This document shows positions 8,493 through 17,111 of a DNA stretch of 64,000 nt, one piece after another. The notes beneath the pieces were generated by a model that was not told the DNA's origin, did not search any database, and worked only from the letters and a program-made list of their open reading frames with translations. Made by a program: the position numbers and the translations under genes. This DNA is from Polynucleobacter sp. 15G-AUS-farblos. Lineage in GTDB: Bacteria > Pseudomonadota > Gammaproteobacteria > Burkholderiales > Burkholderiaceae. The stretch's first letter is position 1, and the number at the start of each line of letters is the position of its first letter. The DNA lies in NCBI RefSeq assembly GCF_018882445.1, contig NZ_JACVOM010000001.1:558001-622000 (forward strand). The letters are read 5' to 3'.

Positions 8493-9563
8493 ATGAACTC
8501 CGCTCGCACTCTCCTTTCCATCAAACAGCTGGAAATCGTTTATCCAAGCCAAGAGGGGCATGGCTATAACACTGCTGTTAATGGGCTTAATCTAGATCTA
8601 GCCCAAGGTGAGATCGGTTGCTTACTGGGCTCATCTGGCTGCGGCAAATCAACTGTACTCAGAGCTATTTGTGGATTTGAGCCGGCACATTCAGGTGAAA
8701 TCCTCTTGCGCGACAAAGTGGTGAGCTCCCCAAGTTTGCATATTCCACCAAATCAAAGACGTGTTGGGATGGTCTTTCAGGACTTTGCATTATTTCCGCA
8801 CCTCACTGTTTTGGAGAACATTGCCTTTGGTCTTCAGCATCTACCCCATCAGGAAAGAGACACCGTTGCCAAAGAATGGCTCAAGAGAGTCTCCCTTTTA
8901 GATAAAGCAGGTTCATACCCTCACGAACTCAGCGGCGGTCAACAGCAACGCGTTGCCCTTGCCAGAGCAATGGCTCCAGAGCCAGATTTAATTTTGCTTG
9001 ATGAGCCTTTCTCAAGCTTGGATGTCGATTTACGAGAGCGTCTCGCAGTAGAAATGCGCGAGATACTCAAGGCCAATAACATCACTGCTCTTTTAGTAAC
9101 GCATGATCAACTAGAAGCATTTGCGATCGCCGATCGAGTAGGCGTGATGTCCGATGGCAAAGTGCTTCAATGGGATAGTCCTTACGAGCTTTACCATAAG
9201 CCAATGAATCGCTACATCGCAGATTTCATTGGTCGTGGGGTATTTGTAAAGGGCTTCATTCAAGCGGGAGACAAAGTACAAATCGAACTTGGCACGCTTG
9301 AACTTGATCAGGAGCACGATGGTCAAGTTGGAGACGAAGTCAATGTATTGCTTCGTGAGGATGATATTCAGCACGATGACAATAGCCCTACTCAAGCTGA
9401 GGTAGTGCGCAAAACCTTCCGGGGCGCAGATTTTCTATATACCCTTAGACTCAAATCCGGAGTGGAAGTCTTTGCCTTAGTTCCGAGCCATCATGACCAT
9501 GCTATCGGCGAAAAAATTGGTATTTGCCTAGCAGCAGACCATGTGGTGACTTTTAAGGATTAA
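8493..9563 (+). CDS. fbpC: Ferric iron ABC transporter, ATPase
   Basis: ATP-binding subunit of 356 residues. Walker A is GSSGCGKST, the signature is LSGGQQQRVALARA, Walker B is LILLDEPFSSLD, and the switch histidine is in LLVTHDQ. A C-terminal TOBE-like domain follows after about residue 240. The gene is divergent from fbpB with 68 bases between the starts. This differs from the common fbpABC order. Substrate assignment rests on the neighbouring fbpA and fbpB; the sequence alone would also fit a spermidine- or sulfate-type ATPase. Confidence 0.88.
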   Translation: MNSARTLLSIKQLEIVYPSQEGHGYNTAVNGLNLDLAQGEIGCLLGSSGCGKSTVLRAICGFEPAHSGEILLRDKVVSSPSLHIPPNQRRVGMVFQDFALFPHLTVLENIAFGLQHLPHQERDTVAKEWLKRVSLLDKAGSYPHELSGGQQQRVALARAMAPEPDLILLDEPFSSLDVDLRERLAVEMREILKANNITALLVTHDQLEAFAIADRVGVMSDGKVLQWDSPYELYHKPMNRYIADFIGRGVFVKGFIQAGDKVQIELGTLELDQEHDGQVGDEVNVLLREDDIQHDDNSPTQAEVVRKTFRGADFLYTLRLKSGVEVFALVPSHHDHAIGEKIGICLAADHVVTFKD

Positions 9564-9576
9564 GCACCAACAAAGC

Positions 9577-10878
9577 TTACTTCACTGCTGAATATTGCTT
9601 TGAAAATTGATCGATCAGCATGCTGGTAATAAATAACCTGGGCTTGATGGAGTCAATCAAAATGTACTCCGCATTGTCGGTGTGGCCGCCAAAACCTTGT
9701 AAACCAAAGCTTTCAATCACTGCGCCCCGACTGCGAACTTGCGCATACGCAGCATCAGTACCGCCACCCGTTGGCTTATCAAGCACCTCTAATGGCCACT
9801 GAATTTCCTTTGCTATCGATTGCGCCAATTTAGCTACAGCCAAACTTTTATCTGTAGGCACTAAAGGGGGTCTCCCCCGAACAAAATCAACAGTCACCGT
9901 AGTATCTGGAATGAGGTGATTCTTGATTTTCTCTTTTAACTTCTCTTCAACTAAATCAAAGTCGCTCATTTTGTTAGCCCGAATATCGGCTGATGCCTTA
10001 GCAACCGGCGGAATCATATTACGTACAGTTCCAGCCTGAGCAAGGGTCCAATTGAACTTAACGCCTGGAGCAATATTATTTAAATCACGAGTCTGCAGCA
10101 CTTGATGCGCCATTTCATATAAAGCGTTCCGGCCGAAGTCGGGGTTAGCTCCAGAATGAGCGGCCTTACCTTGCACCGTTAACTCGGCACGCGCAATACT
10201 CGAAGTAGCCAAACGAACATAATCTGCTTTAGTTCCACTTGTTTCACAAGAAATTACCAAATCATTTGCTTCACCCAAAGCCATAATGGCTTCCTTAGAG
10301 CCAGGTGATCCAATTTCCTCATCAGCATTAATCAGGATAGTGAATTCACCAAATGAATTAATACCGGCAGCCTTGATCATCTTGAGTGTATGCAGAATTA
10401 CTGCTATGCCGGCGCGATCATCTTGAATACCAAGACCATAGGCCTTCCCATCAACTATCTTAAAGGGCTGTTTTTGACTATCCCCTTTTTGATACACCGT
10501 ATCCATATGGGCAATCATGGCAATTTTGGCGACGCCATTACCCTTAAGCTTCACCATAATCATTGCGCCTGTCTTAGTGTTACCACTACCCTCAATGACT
10601 TCATAGGGAATGCCAAGTTGATCTAATTTCTTGCCTATAGCTGCCTGAATCTTTGCTAGGCCTTCTAGATCTGAACTTCCAGACTCAATTGCTACCAACT
10701 CTTCTAAAGTTTTTAATAGCTCAGGCGCCTCTTGATCAGCCAATGCAATCATCTGACTCGCCTGAATCTGCTTTACATCGGCAGCAAGCACACGTTGAGA
10801 AATGCTGACATTTCCTAAGACTAAAGATAAGCCAAGGAAAAGTGAAAGAAAAATGGATAAGCGATGAGAAGCTTTCAT
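9577..10878 (-). CDS. M20-family metallopeptidase, glutamate-carboxypeptidase-like, exported
   Basis: A 433-residue zinc peptidase with an N-terminal signal peptide (hydrophobic to about residue 33). Metal and catalytic residues of the M20 family are visible: the His-Asp pair in IAHMDTVY, the Asp in GIQDDRAG, the catalytic Glu pair in NADEEIGSPGS, and the late His in FGGHTDNAEY. The closest style is carboxypeptidase G2, which releases C-terminal Glu or Asp from peptides or acylated amino acids. It starts 1 base after the preceding oxidase gene stops and is the last gene of a six-gene operon, so it may release amino acids for that pathway. Confidence 0.85.
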   Translation of the reverse strand: MKASHRLSIFLSLFLGLSLVLGNVSISQRVLAADVKQIQASQMIALADQEAPELLKTLEELVAIESGSSDLEGLAKIQAAIGKKLDQLGIPYEVIEGSGNTKTGAMIMVKLKGNGVAKIAMIAHMDTVYQKGDSQKQPFKIVDGKAYGLGIQDDRAGIAVILHTLKMIKAAGINSFGEFTILINADEEIGSPGSKEAIMALGEANDLVISCETSGTKADYVRLATSSIARAELTVQGKAAHSGANPDFGRNALYEMAHQVLQTRDLNNIAPGVKFNWTLAQAGTVRNMIPPVAKASADIRANKMSDFDLVEEKLKEKIKNHLIPDTTVTVDFVRGRPPLVPTDKSLAVAKLAQSIAKEIQWPLEVLDKPTGGGTDAAYAQVRSRGAVIESFGLQGFGGHTDNAEYILIDSIKPRLFITSMLIDQFSKQYSAVK

Positions 10879-10879
10879 G

Positions 10880-12004
10880 CTAACTTAATCCAAAAAACGT
10901 CTTAGCACCTTGAACAATAGTGTCAAACTCTTTTAGATTGGGCTTATCTGGGCTGCCGCCCTCAATAAAAGTACCTCCCATGACTCCAATATCTTGTGGT
11001 GATGAGTCTGGCAAGTGTTTTGGAAATAAGTAAAAAGAGCGTTCGACTTTTTGATCCATTTCGGTTTTACCTTCGCCAAAATAAACCAAAATCATGTAAT
11101 TCATATTCTCCGGAATCTGATTTTTCAACATGATCAAATGACCTTGAACTGGAACAAGCGCTGGATCATTCGCCAACTCTCGTGAACCCAAACCACTGCA
11201 GTTAAAGATAAATCGTTGATTTAACTCATTAAAGGAATGGATCTTCTGTTGAATGATTTCAATATGGTGACGCTTCATGAATGTATGCAACTCTTCCATG
11301 AGAAGTGCAGTATTCATAAAGACGCCATCATCATAGACAACCATGGCACGAGTTGTGCCATTACCAAAGTCTAGGATGACATCCTTGGCCGGCCCCATGA
11401 CTTTTCCAACATAGGGCTCTAGACCGGAGTCGTCTCGGCTACTAAAGTAACTAGGCACCTTACGAGCACCTTTTTTGAAATCTGCATTTTGATTATTGGC
11501 AATGCCATCATAGAAACGGTAGGCCTCTATTCCAATCTCATCAATGATCGCCTGCATCGCATGGTCGTTATCCATAGAGACTGGAGCTAATAGACCGCCC
11601 GCATAATGTGAGGGCAATGTTTTTAATTGCTCTGCATATATGGTGATATTGCTAAAGCCACGGTTAATCAGATCATATGCTGTAAAGAGGCCAATCAACC
11701 CCGCTCCAATAATAGCTATGGGAGTAGATTTATTCGATAGCTCAGCTCCAAAATCAGAATTGATTAATAGTGAATTAACGTACTTCGCAGATCCGGGCCC
11801 TAAAGTCCAACCACTTCCGCCATGCCCATAGTTATGAGCAATCACCTTACCCCCTTCTTGCACCACACTTAAATTGGGAGAGCCATGCTTCATGGGGCGA
11901 TAACATAAGATCCTTTCGCCTAAATAGGCCTCCCCAATATTGGGAGGCGAGATTCTGCGAGTCTCGATAGCGGGTTTGTTATCTACAGAAGATGATGAAG
12001 TCAT
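10880..12004 (-). CDS. D-amino-acid-oxidase-like flavoprotein with circularly permuted domain order
   Basis: A 374-residue FAD-dependent oxidoreductase. In ordinary D-amino-acid oxidases the FAD-binding GxGxxG strand is at the N-terminus and the HNYGHGG signature is near the C-terminus. Here the order is reversed: GERILCYRPMKHG at residues 29-41 and HNYGHGGSGWTLGPGSA at 57-73 come first. A short linker follows, and then IAIIGAGLIGLFTAYDL starts at about residue 96. The protein ends in VMGGTFIEGG, which in normal members precedes the substrate-Arg segment. All parts of the fold appear to be present. It probably oxidises a D-amino acid to an imino acid, and the neighbours suggest an acidic one. 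The domain order is seen directly; the substrate is inference. Confidence 0.75.
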   Translation of the reverse strand: MTSSSSVDNKPAIETRRISPPNIGEAYLGERILCYRPMKHGSPNLSVVQEGGKVIAHNYGHGGSGWTLGPGSAKYVNSLLINSDFGAELSNKSTPIAIIGAGLIGLFTAYDLINRGFSNITIYAEQLKTLPSHYAGGLLAPVSMDNDHAMQAIIDEIGIEAYRFYDGIANNQNADFKKGARKVPSYFSSRDDSGLEPYVGKVMGPAKDVILDFGNGTTRAMVVYDDGVFMNTALLMEELHTFMKRHHIEIIQQKIHSFNELNQRFIFNCSGLGSRELANDPALVPVQGHLIMLKNQIPENMNYMILVYFGEGKTEMDQKVERSFYLFPKHLPDSSPQDIGVMGGTFIEGGSPDKPNLKEFDTIVQGAKTFFGLS

Positions 12005-12061
12005 GTAATCCTTTAGTGATCTTCCAGTTCAGATAATGACTCAGAAAACGATATAAAAAAT

Positions 12062-12832
12062 CTATATAAAAATTTGATTTACTGAACCTCGAAGGTCCAT
12101 CTCAAAGTCAAGGCCAGCAACTGGCGGTCTAGCAAAATACCAATTAATACCGCATTGCATCCGCCCTGTTTTAGCAAAAACTTCTTCCGCCAAAGCGCCT
12201 ATGTTATGAACTGAGTAGGCTTGAGCACTAGTAACATCTTTCCAATCAAAACCAAGGCTCATCAAACGTTGATTCATTTCATTTGTAACGAATTCCATTT
12301 TGACTCGCATCCCCGCCTCAGATGTATCGCCATAAGCCACTATACGCTCACGGTAAGACTCTGGACCTGATCTAGCATCACCACCGCCAGACAAGATAAA
12401 ACTGTTTAAGCAGTCCGTATTACTTGGAACGGTAAAAGCAAATGAATACATACCAACCTCGGAAGGGCCAAAGTACTCAGGGCAAACATTGGTTCTAGCC
12501 ACAGGGTTTCTAACAGGATTCCCCTGGGACTCTGCTTGATAGATTCCCCAGCGCTCTAAAGTACTTACATACTGTCGATTGAAGGCAATAAATCCTTGAT
12601 CGTCAAATTGCTTTGGCGATCTCAGCTCACAATGCGCAAATGCAGTTAGGGGACGACCAATTTTTCCTAAATACTGCTCGATTCGAAGGAAAGCCTCTTG
12701 TATAGGCAGCACAGAACTGAACCTCGCTTGCACTAACTGGAAGCCAGGCTCAGCCGCTACACCAGCAGAATATTGAAAGACACTCGGAAGGTAGCGGTAG
12801 CCACCCTCTTTGAATACCAGCATGGGATACAT
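12062..12832 (-). CDS. Tandem RidA-like protein, CnbZ-type deaminase family
   Basis: A 256-residue soluble protein that looks like two RidA/YjgF-type units in a row. The first unit holds LGKIGRPLTAFAHCELRSP and FIAFNRQY near residues 54-92. The second holds MNQRLMSLGFDWKDVTSAQ and YSVHNI near residues 186-212. RidA proteins hydrolyse reactive enamines and imines. The overall pattern also recalls the 2-amino-5-chloromuconate deaminase CnbZ as I remember it. In this operon, between a binding protein and an amino-acid oxidase, imine hydrolysis is the most natural guess. I am not sure of the family name. Confidence 0.55.
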   Translation of the reverse strand: MYPMLVFKEGGYRYLPSVFQYSAGVAAEPGFQLVQARFSSVLPIQEAFLRIEQYLGKIGRPLTAFAHCELRSPKQFDDQGFIAFNRQYVSTLERWGIYQAESQGNPVRNPVARTNVCPEYFGPSEVGMYSFAFTVPSNTDCLNSFILSGGGDARSGPESYRERIVAYGDTSEAGMRVKMEFVTNEMNQRLMSLGFDWKDVTSAQAYSVHNIGALAEEVFAKTGRMQCGINWYFARPPVAGLDFEMDLRGSVNQIFI

Positions 12833-12843
12833 AGATCGTCTTA

Positions 12844-13827
12844 TTAGTCAGCCTGCATATTTGCAGACTTCACAATACGCTCGTATTTCAGAATTTCAGA
12901 TTGAATATGCTCTTGGAATTTAGCGGGGGTACCACCAATAATCTCAATACCTCGGTCACCAAGGTTCTTCTTCACAGCAGGATCCTGCAAAGCCTTATTA
13001 ACAGCTTGATTCATCTTATCTACGGCATCTTTAGTCATGCTGCTAGGAGCAACAATGCCATACCAAGAATCTGTTTCAAAGGTGGGGAATCCCTGCTCGG
13101 CAATGGTCGGAATTTCTGGCGCAAGTGGTGCACGAGTGAGATAGGTTGTGCCAATTGCCTTGATTTTTCCAGATTTAATGTAGGGCAAGAAATCAGGCAA
13201 ATTTCCGAACATGAAATCCACGTTGCCCGCAATCAGATCGGTTAATGCTGGACCTTGGCCGCGATAAGGAATATGCACTACATAAATACCAGCCATCGAT
13301 TTCAGCATCTCACCCGCAAAGTGAGCTGTTGTGCCATTTCCAAATGAAGCATAGGACAACTTCCCTGGATTTTTCTTGGCGTACTGCACCAATTCCTTCA
13401 AATTATTGACAGGCAAAGTAGATTTCACCGCCAAGACATTCGCTGTACGCGCCATGAGAACAACTGGCTGTAGGTCTCTTGTGGTGTTGTAAGGCAAAGA
13501 TTTAATCAGAGATTGGTTCACAGTAAAACTATTAGCCACAGCCCCAACGGTCAAATTATCAGTTGCTTTAGCAGTGGCATCTACTCCAATCACAGTACCT
13601 GCGCCTGGCTTGTTATCCACAATCACTGGCGATCCTAAGGTCTTGGAAATATCTGGCGTAACCGTGCGAACTACAGAATCCAATGTACTAGCCCCACCAG
13701 GAAATGGGACAATGACCCTAACAGTTTGACCATTGGGCCAGTTCGTTTGCGCTGATGCACCAAAAGAAATTGCCCAAAACAACACTGCAATACTGCGAAT
13801 CACAAAAGCTCGCTCAATCGTTGGCAT
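12844..13827 (-). CDS. Bug/TctC-family periplasmic solute-binding protein
   Basis: A 327-residue extracytoplasmic binding protein of the large betaproteobacterial Bug (TctC) family. The signal peptide ends near residue 26 (ASA/QTNWP). The family pattern NWPNGQTVRVIVPFPGGAST opens the mature protein, followed by KPGAGTVIG, HIPYRGQGPA and a C-terminal QSEILKYERIVKSA. Family members bind dicarboxylates, amino acids such as aspartate and glutamate, and aromatic acids. No TctA/TctB membrane subunits are nearby, so it must use a transporter encoded elsewhere or act as a sensor. Confidence 0.9.
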   Translation of the reverse strand: MPTIERAFVIRSIAVLFWAISFGASAQTNWPNGQTVRVIVPFPGGASTLDSVVRTVTPDISKTLGSPVIVDNKPGAGTVIGVDATAKATDNLTVGAVANSFTVNQSLIKSLPYNTTRDLQPVVLMARTANVLAVKSTLPVNNLKELVQYAKKNPGKLSYASFGNGTTAHFAGEMLKSMAGIYVVHIPYRGQGPALTDLIAGNVDFMFGNLPDFLPYIKSGKIKAIGTTYLTRAPLAPEIPTIAEQGFPTFETDSWYGIVAPSSMTKDAVDKMNQAVNKALQDPAVKKNLGDRGIEIIGGTPAKFQEHIQSEILKYERIVKSANMQAD

Positions 13828-13903
13828 AAGTAGTCCTTTTGAATTTCGGTGAGAAGATAAAACTCAGGCAAAAAATATCAGTAAAACAAACTCCCTTAAA
13901 TCT

Positions 13904-14584
13904 TTAAACGTGGCCATACTTTTTCAAGGCATCTGCAAGACTCAAACCATTGGCAATATCGATCCGAATATTCTTTTCAATGGCTGTTAATCGCTCTGAT
14001 TCAATCAAAACAGACTCAACATGCTCCACCGGGATCACAATCGCACCATCATCATCACACAAAATAAAATCGCCTGGTCTAACAATGACATTTCCGCCAT
14101 CATGACCGCGCATATAAACAGGCACTTGACTCGCAGTTACCTTCCAGCGGCCGATAGATTGAACCGGAGTGCGATAGCAAGCAAATACAGGGAATTGATG
14201 CTCACCAATCCAACGAACATCTCTTATGCCGCCGTCAAGCAAAGCGCCAACTGAGCCACGCTCTTTCATGCCCAGCGCAATTAACTCGCCAAAATAGCAA
14301 ATACCATTACCATCCCCACTCCAAACGCTAATCTCACCTGGTGAGATGGCTTGGCAAGCTGCCATCTTATCCGCGTCACCGCCCTGTGGATAAGGCGTCA
14401 TTTGGCCGCGAATCGTATAAGCCCAACCCGCCATTCTTTTGCTTGTTTCTGGGTAAGGCCCAAACTGAGATGAAAGCCCCTGTTGCAGCAGATTCATATT
14501 ATCGAGAACATCTGCGACGTTTGAGGTATCTACCTCTAAGTAACGAAGGCGTATCTCTTCTTTTTTTGCAGCAGTAAAAGTCAT
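13904..14584 (-). CDS. RraA-like aldolase / oxaloacetate decarboxylase family protein
   Basis: A 226-residue RraA-like protein. The family's divalent-metal and oxoacid-binding motif is visible as GDGNGICYFGELIALGMKERG then GALLDGGIRD. The later GGNVIVRPGDFILCDDDGAIVIP completes the fold. Non-regulatory members act as 4-hydroxy-4-methyl-2-oxoglutarate or 4-carboxy-4-hydroxy-2-oxoadipate aldolases with side activity as oxaloacetate decarboxylases. Being 21 bases after aspartate dehydrogenase, decarboxylation of oxaloacetate to pyruvate is plausible here. That role is inferred from context. Confidence 0.75.
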   Translation of the reverse strand: MTFTAAKKEEIRLRYLEVDTSNVADVLDNMNLLQQGLSSQFGPYPETSKRMAGWAYTIRGQMTPYPQGGDADKMAACQAISPGEISVWSGDGNGICYFGELIALGMKERGSVGALLDGGIRDVRWIGEHQFPVFACYRTPVQSIGRWKVTASQVPVYMRGHDGGNVIVRPGDFILCDDDGAIVIPVEHVESVLIESERLTAIEKNIRIDIANGLSLADALKKYGHV

Positions 14585-14605
14585 CTGTCTTCCTTTATTG
14601 TATTT

Positions 14606-15427
14606 TTAGGTTCCGACTTGGAATGTAGCCAACATCTTACGCAACATTGCCACAACGCTCTGCGCAACGATACGTCCTGTTTTTGGATTCTCTGATGGAA
14701 TGTTTTCCATCTTCATGGAAAACTTAGCAGAATCTGAGTCGACTGTAATTGTGTGAGTATTCCTGACAACAGTTGGATCAGCCCAAATTTCCAAATGGGT
14801 TTTTTCAGGACCAACGCCCGCTAAGGCAAGCGCTACTACTACATTGAGGTTTGCAGGAAAACCTTTTGCAGCCTCTCTTGCATTACCAGAGAATACTTTT
14901 AATGGCTCCGTGAGTCCATCAACTGAAATATTGTTTTCAATGAGATGTGGGGCACCCTTTAAACCTAATGGCGGCTTGTTCGTAACCATTTTGACGGAGA
15001 AGATTTCTCCTTCCGCAGCTGCAATCATGGCATCCAAACCAATTAAAGCCCCTGTTGGGACCATGATGGTTCCGCCCGTGGTTTTTGCAAGCTCAATTAA
15101 CTCAGGCTTAAATAGAATTGCGCCCACAGATAGAACGATGGCTTTTTTCTTAGCGCGCAAAAATGGGGCAATGATATCGCCCAGTAATTCAGCTGGTGCG
15201 CATTCAACAACGACATCGGCCTCAGGTTCTAGCTCGGATATTGATAAAACCTTGACTGGGTAGGCCAAGGTTTTAGTGAACTCTTTGGCTTTTTCCTGGT
15301 TTTTAGCCGAAACTGCCGTTAATACAACGCCAGGTACAACGCCGTCTGACAAACGGGTTGCCAAAGACTTTCCAATAGCTCCTAATCCAGCAATCGCCAC
15401 ACGAAGTGGCTTATTTGTTGATTCCAT
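14606..15427 (-). CDS. L-aspartate dehydrogenase (NadX/AspDH family)
   Basis: A 273-residue NAD(P)-dependent enzyme interconverting L-aspartate with iminoaspartate or oxaloacetate plus ammonia. The Rossmann motif is VAIAGLGAIGKSLATRL. The family signature follows with VPTGALIGLDAMIAA, NLNVVVALALAGVG and a C-terminal RIVAQSVVAMLRKML. It is the first gene of the operon running down to 9577. A role in NAD synthesis (nadX) is possible, but no nadA or nadC is adjacent, and the catabolic neighbours favour aspartate breakdown. Confidence 0.85.
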   Translation of the reverse strand: MESTNKPLRVAIAGLGAIGKSLATRLSDGVVPGVVLTAVSAKNQEKAKEFTKTLAYPVKVLSISELEPEADVVVECAPAELLGDIIAPFLRAKKKAIVLSVGAILFKPELIELAKTTGGTIMVPTGALIGLDAMIAAAEGEIFSVKMVTNKPPLGLKGAPHLIENNISVDGLTEPLKVFSGNAREAAKGFPANLNVVVALALAGVGPEKTHLEIWADPTVVRNTHTITVDSDSAKFSMKMENIPSENPKTGRIVAQSVVAMLRKMLATFQVGT

Positions 15428-15702
15428 TCTTACTCGCTCAGTTAACTTCGATGTTCGTAATGAAATACAGGCCCAGACATCTATTGAACCTTGGCATTTC
15501 TCGTCTCCTACATGATGTATTTATTATTTAATGCACTAAATCCTATCAAGAATTCATGCCATTTTCAGCTTAATCGCACCTATTTTGGAGCGTTAAAATG
15601 AGTATAGCCCGATCGGCAATTTTGTGATCCTAGCGTATAGGAGGATTACCTATTCATGGATATCTTTGCTAATATGGCTTATTTGCCCCCGGGATAAGGC
15701 CA
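15428..15702. promoter_or_regulatory. Intergenic region upstream of the aspartate-dehydrogenase operon
   Basis: This 275-base AT-rich gap separates the minus-strand operon from the plus-strand membrane-protein pair and must hold both promoters. An AGGAGG at 15639-15644 precedes a 13-codon frame (15656-15697, MDIFANMAYLPPG) that ends 5 bases before the next gene. No operator or RNA gene is evident. Confidence 0.4.
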
Positions 15703-16329
15703 ATGCTAGACGACGACAAGAAGCGAATAATCGAGGCCGAGGAGCGTTACCGCCGAGATATTAGCAAGAAGCTTGACTCTGACTGGTCCGCAACAGAAAA
15801 AAATGCCAAAAACTTAGGTAAAGATATTTGGGCCAAGCTCAGCGAAGTGCTGAATAGCAATTTTGGGATATGGCTCTTATCGTCGGTTTTTCTCTCAGGC
15901 GGCGCCGCCGTATATCAAATTACCCAGCATCACTATGAATCCAAGCTGAGCAAAGAAAAGGAAATCATTTCTTGTGAGTTTGAGATCGCTAATCGACTCA
16001 ATAGTATGAAATTCTTACTCCTCCGATCCAAAACCATTGGAGATGCGCAGTTTGCACTGACGGGCATTACGAAAAGCTTTGGCGCGGTGACCCCTGATTA
16101 TGAGCATGTCAATATCGCTATTCTCTATTTCAAGATTTATCAATTGACCGGATATCGCGACATGAAAATTGGCGAATCTGTTCGTGCACTTGAAGAAAAA
16201 AATCTATTAATACAGGGGCAAAATCCCAAAGTCTTGTTTAGCGAAGCCGATCGCAAGCAATTAATCGAGCTCATTGATACCCTCCACCAGTACGACGTCG
16301 AACTGATTCACAAACGAAATAAATCATGA
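15703..16329 (+). CDS. Hypothetical single-helix membrane protein
   Basis: A 208-residue protein I do not recognise. Residues 1-50 are charged and helical, and may be coiled coil. One membrane segment covers about 51-72 (GIWLLSSVFLSGGAAVYQI). The rest is soluble and rich in charged helices. The start ATG follows an AAGG site. The stop overlaps the ATG of the next gene by 4 bases (ATGA), so the two are translationally coupled and probably work together. Confidence 0.65.
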   Translation: MLDDDKKRIIEAEERYRRDISKKLDSDWSATEKNAKNLGKDIWAKLSEVLNSNFGIWLLSSVFLSGGAAVYQITQHHYESKLSKEKEIISCEFEIANRLNSMKFLLLRSKTIGDAQFALTGITKSFGAVTPDYEHVNIAILYFKIYQLTGYRDMKIGESVRALEEKNLLIQGQNPKVLFSEADRKQLIELIDTLHQYDVELIHKRNKS

Positions 16330-17111
16330 CCTATCTTTCTACTTTATCCGAAACAAGCCTACTCATCCTCATGCTGGTAGTCTCTACAGGCTTAAGCCTT
16401 TTAATCTTCTTTCTAATTCAAAAGTATTGCACCTGGTTAAGCATAAATGATGATGGAATTTTCGGCACCATCTTTGCCAACACCATGCCTACACTGGTTG
16501 GGTTTGTCTTTGCATTTGTGACTGTTGCTGCGTGGCAAAACTACAATTCTGTAAGTGACACGGTATCAAAGGAAGCGCATACCTTATTCAATCTTTATCA
16601 AATCATGGATGCCTATCCCAGTGAAACCAAGAAAGCTGGACAAGAAGAACTCATTAACTATGCCCAGGCGGTGATTGATCAAGAATGGCCCATTTTGAAT
16701 CGACAGCAGTTTGATTTAAATGCATTTAAACGCCTCGATCGTATTAAACAAATTTTTGTTGGTCATAAACCTTCAAGCCTTGAGAGTACTGCGATACATA
16801 ACGAAAGTCTCAGTTTGTTATCAGACTATACGGACTTACGTCGTAATCGAATTGAGAGTGCAAAATCATTTCTGGCAAAACCGATGTGGGCAGCGCTGAT
16901 CATTTCAGCAGCGTTATTAATTCTCTTTTCTGCCCTCTTTAAAACAAAAAACATTCGCATTCATGCAGTGATGATTGCCTTGGTTGGTGGATCACTTGGC
17001 GTGATGTTCTTTCTTTTAGTCATCTATAACAACCCATTTTGGGGGCCGAGCGCGATAGAACCCACTCCATTCAAGAAGACACTGGAGTCGATATCCATTA
17101 TTAAAAGATAG
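16326..17111 (+). CDS. DUF4239-family membrane protein
   Basis: A 261-residue membrane protein with four hydrophobic segments: two at the N-terminus (about 10-35 and 48-72) and two at the C-terminus (about 184-202 and 212-236). A soluble loop lies between the pairs. The C-terminal IYNNPFWGP is typical of the DUF4239 (bestrophin-like) family. The function is unknown; related families form anion channels. It is coupled to the upstream gene by an ATGA overlap and ends immediately beside the convergent kup stop. Confidence 0.7.
   Translation: MTYLSTLSETSLLILMLVVSTGLSLLIFFLIQKYCTWLSINDDGIFGTIFANTMPTLVGFVFAFVTVAAWQNYNSVSDTVSKEAHTLFNLYQIMDAYPSETKKAGQEELINYAQAVIDQEWPILNRQQFDLNAFKRLDRIKQIFVGHKPSSLESTAIHNESLSLLSDYTDLRRNRIESAKSFLAKPMWAALIISAALLILFSALFKTKNIRIHAVMIALVGGSLGVMFFLLVIYNNPFWGPSAIEPTPFKKTLESISIIKR

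Noticed and set aside
12844..13827. Complete tripartite tricarboxylate transporter
   Set aside because: Only the TctC-type binding protein is present; no TctA or TctB membrane genes are adjacent.
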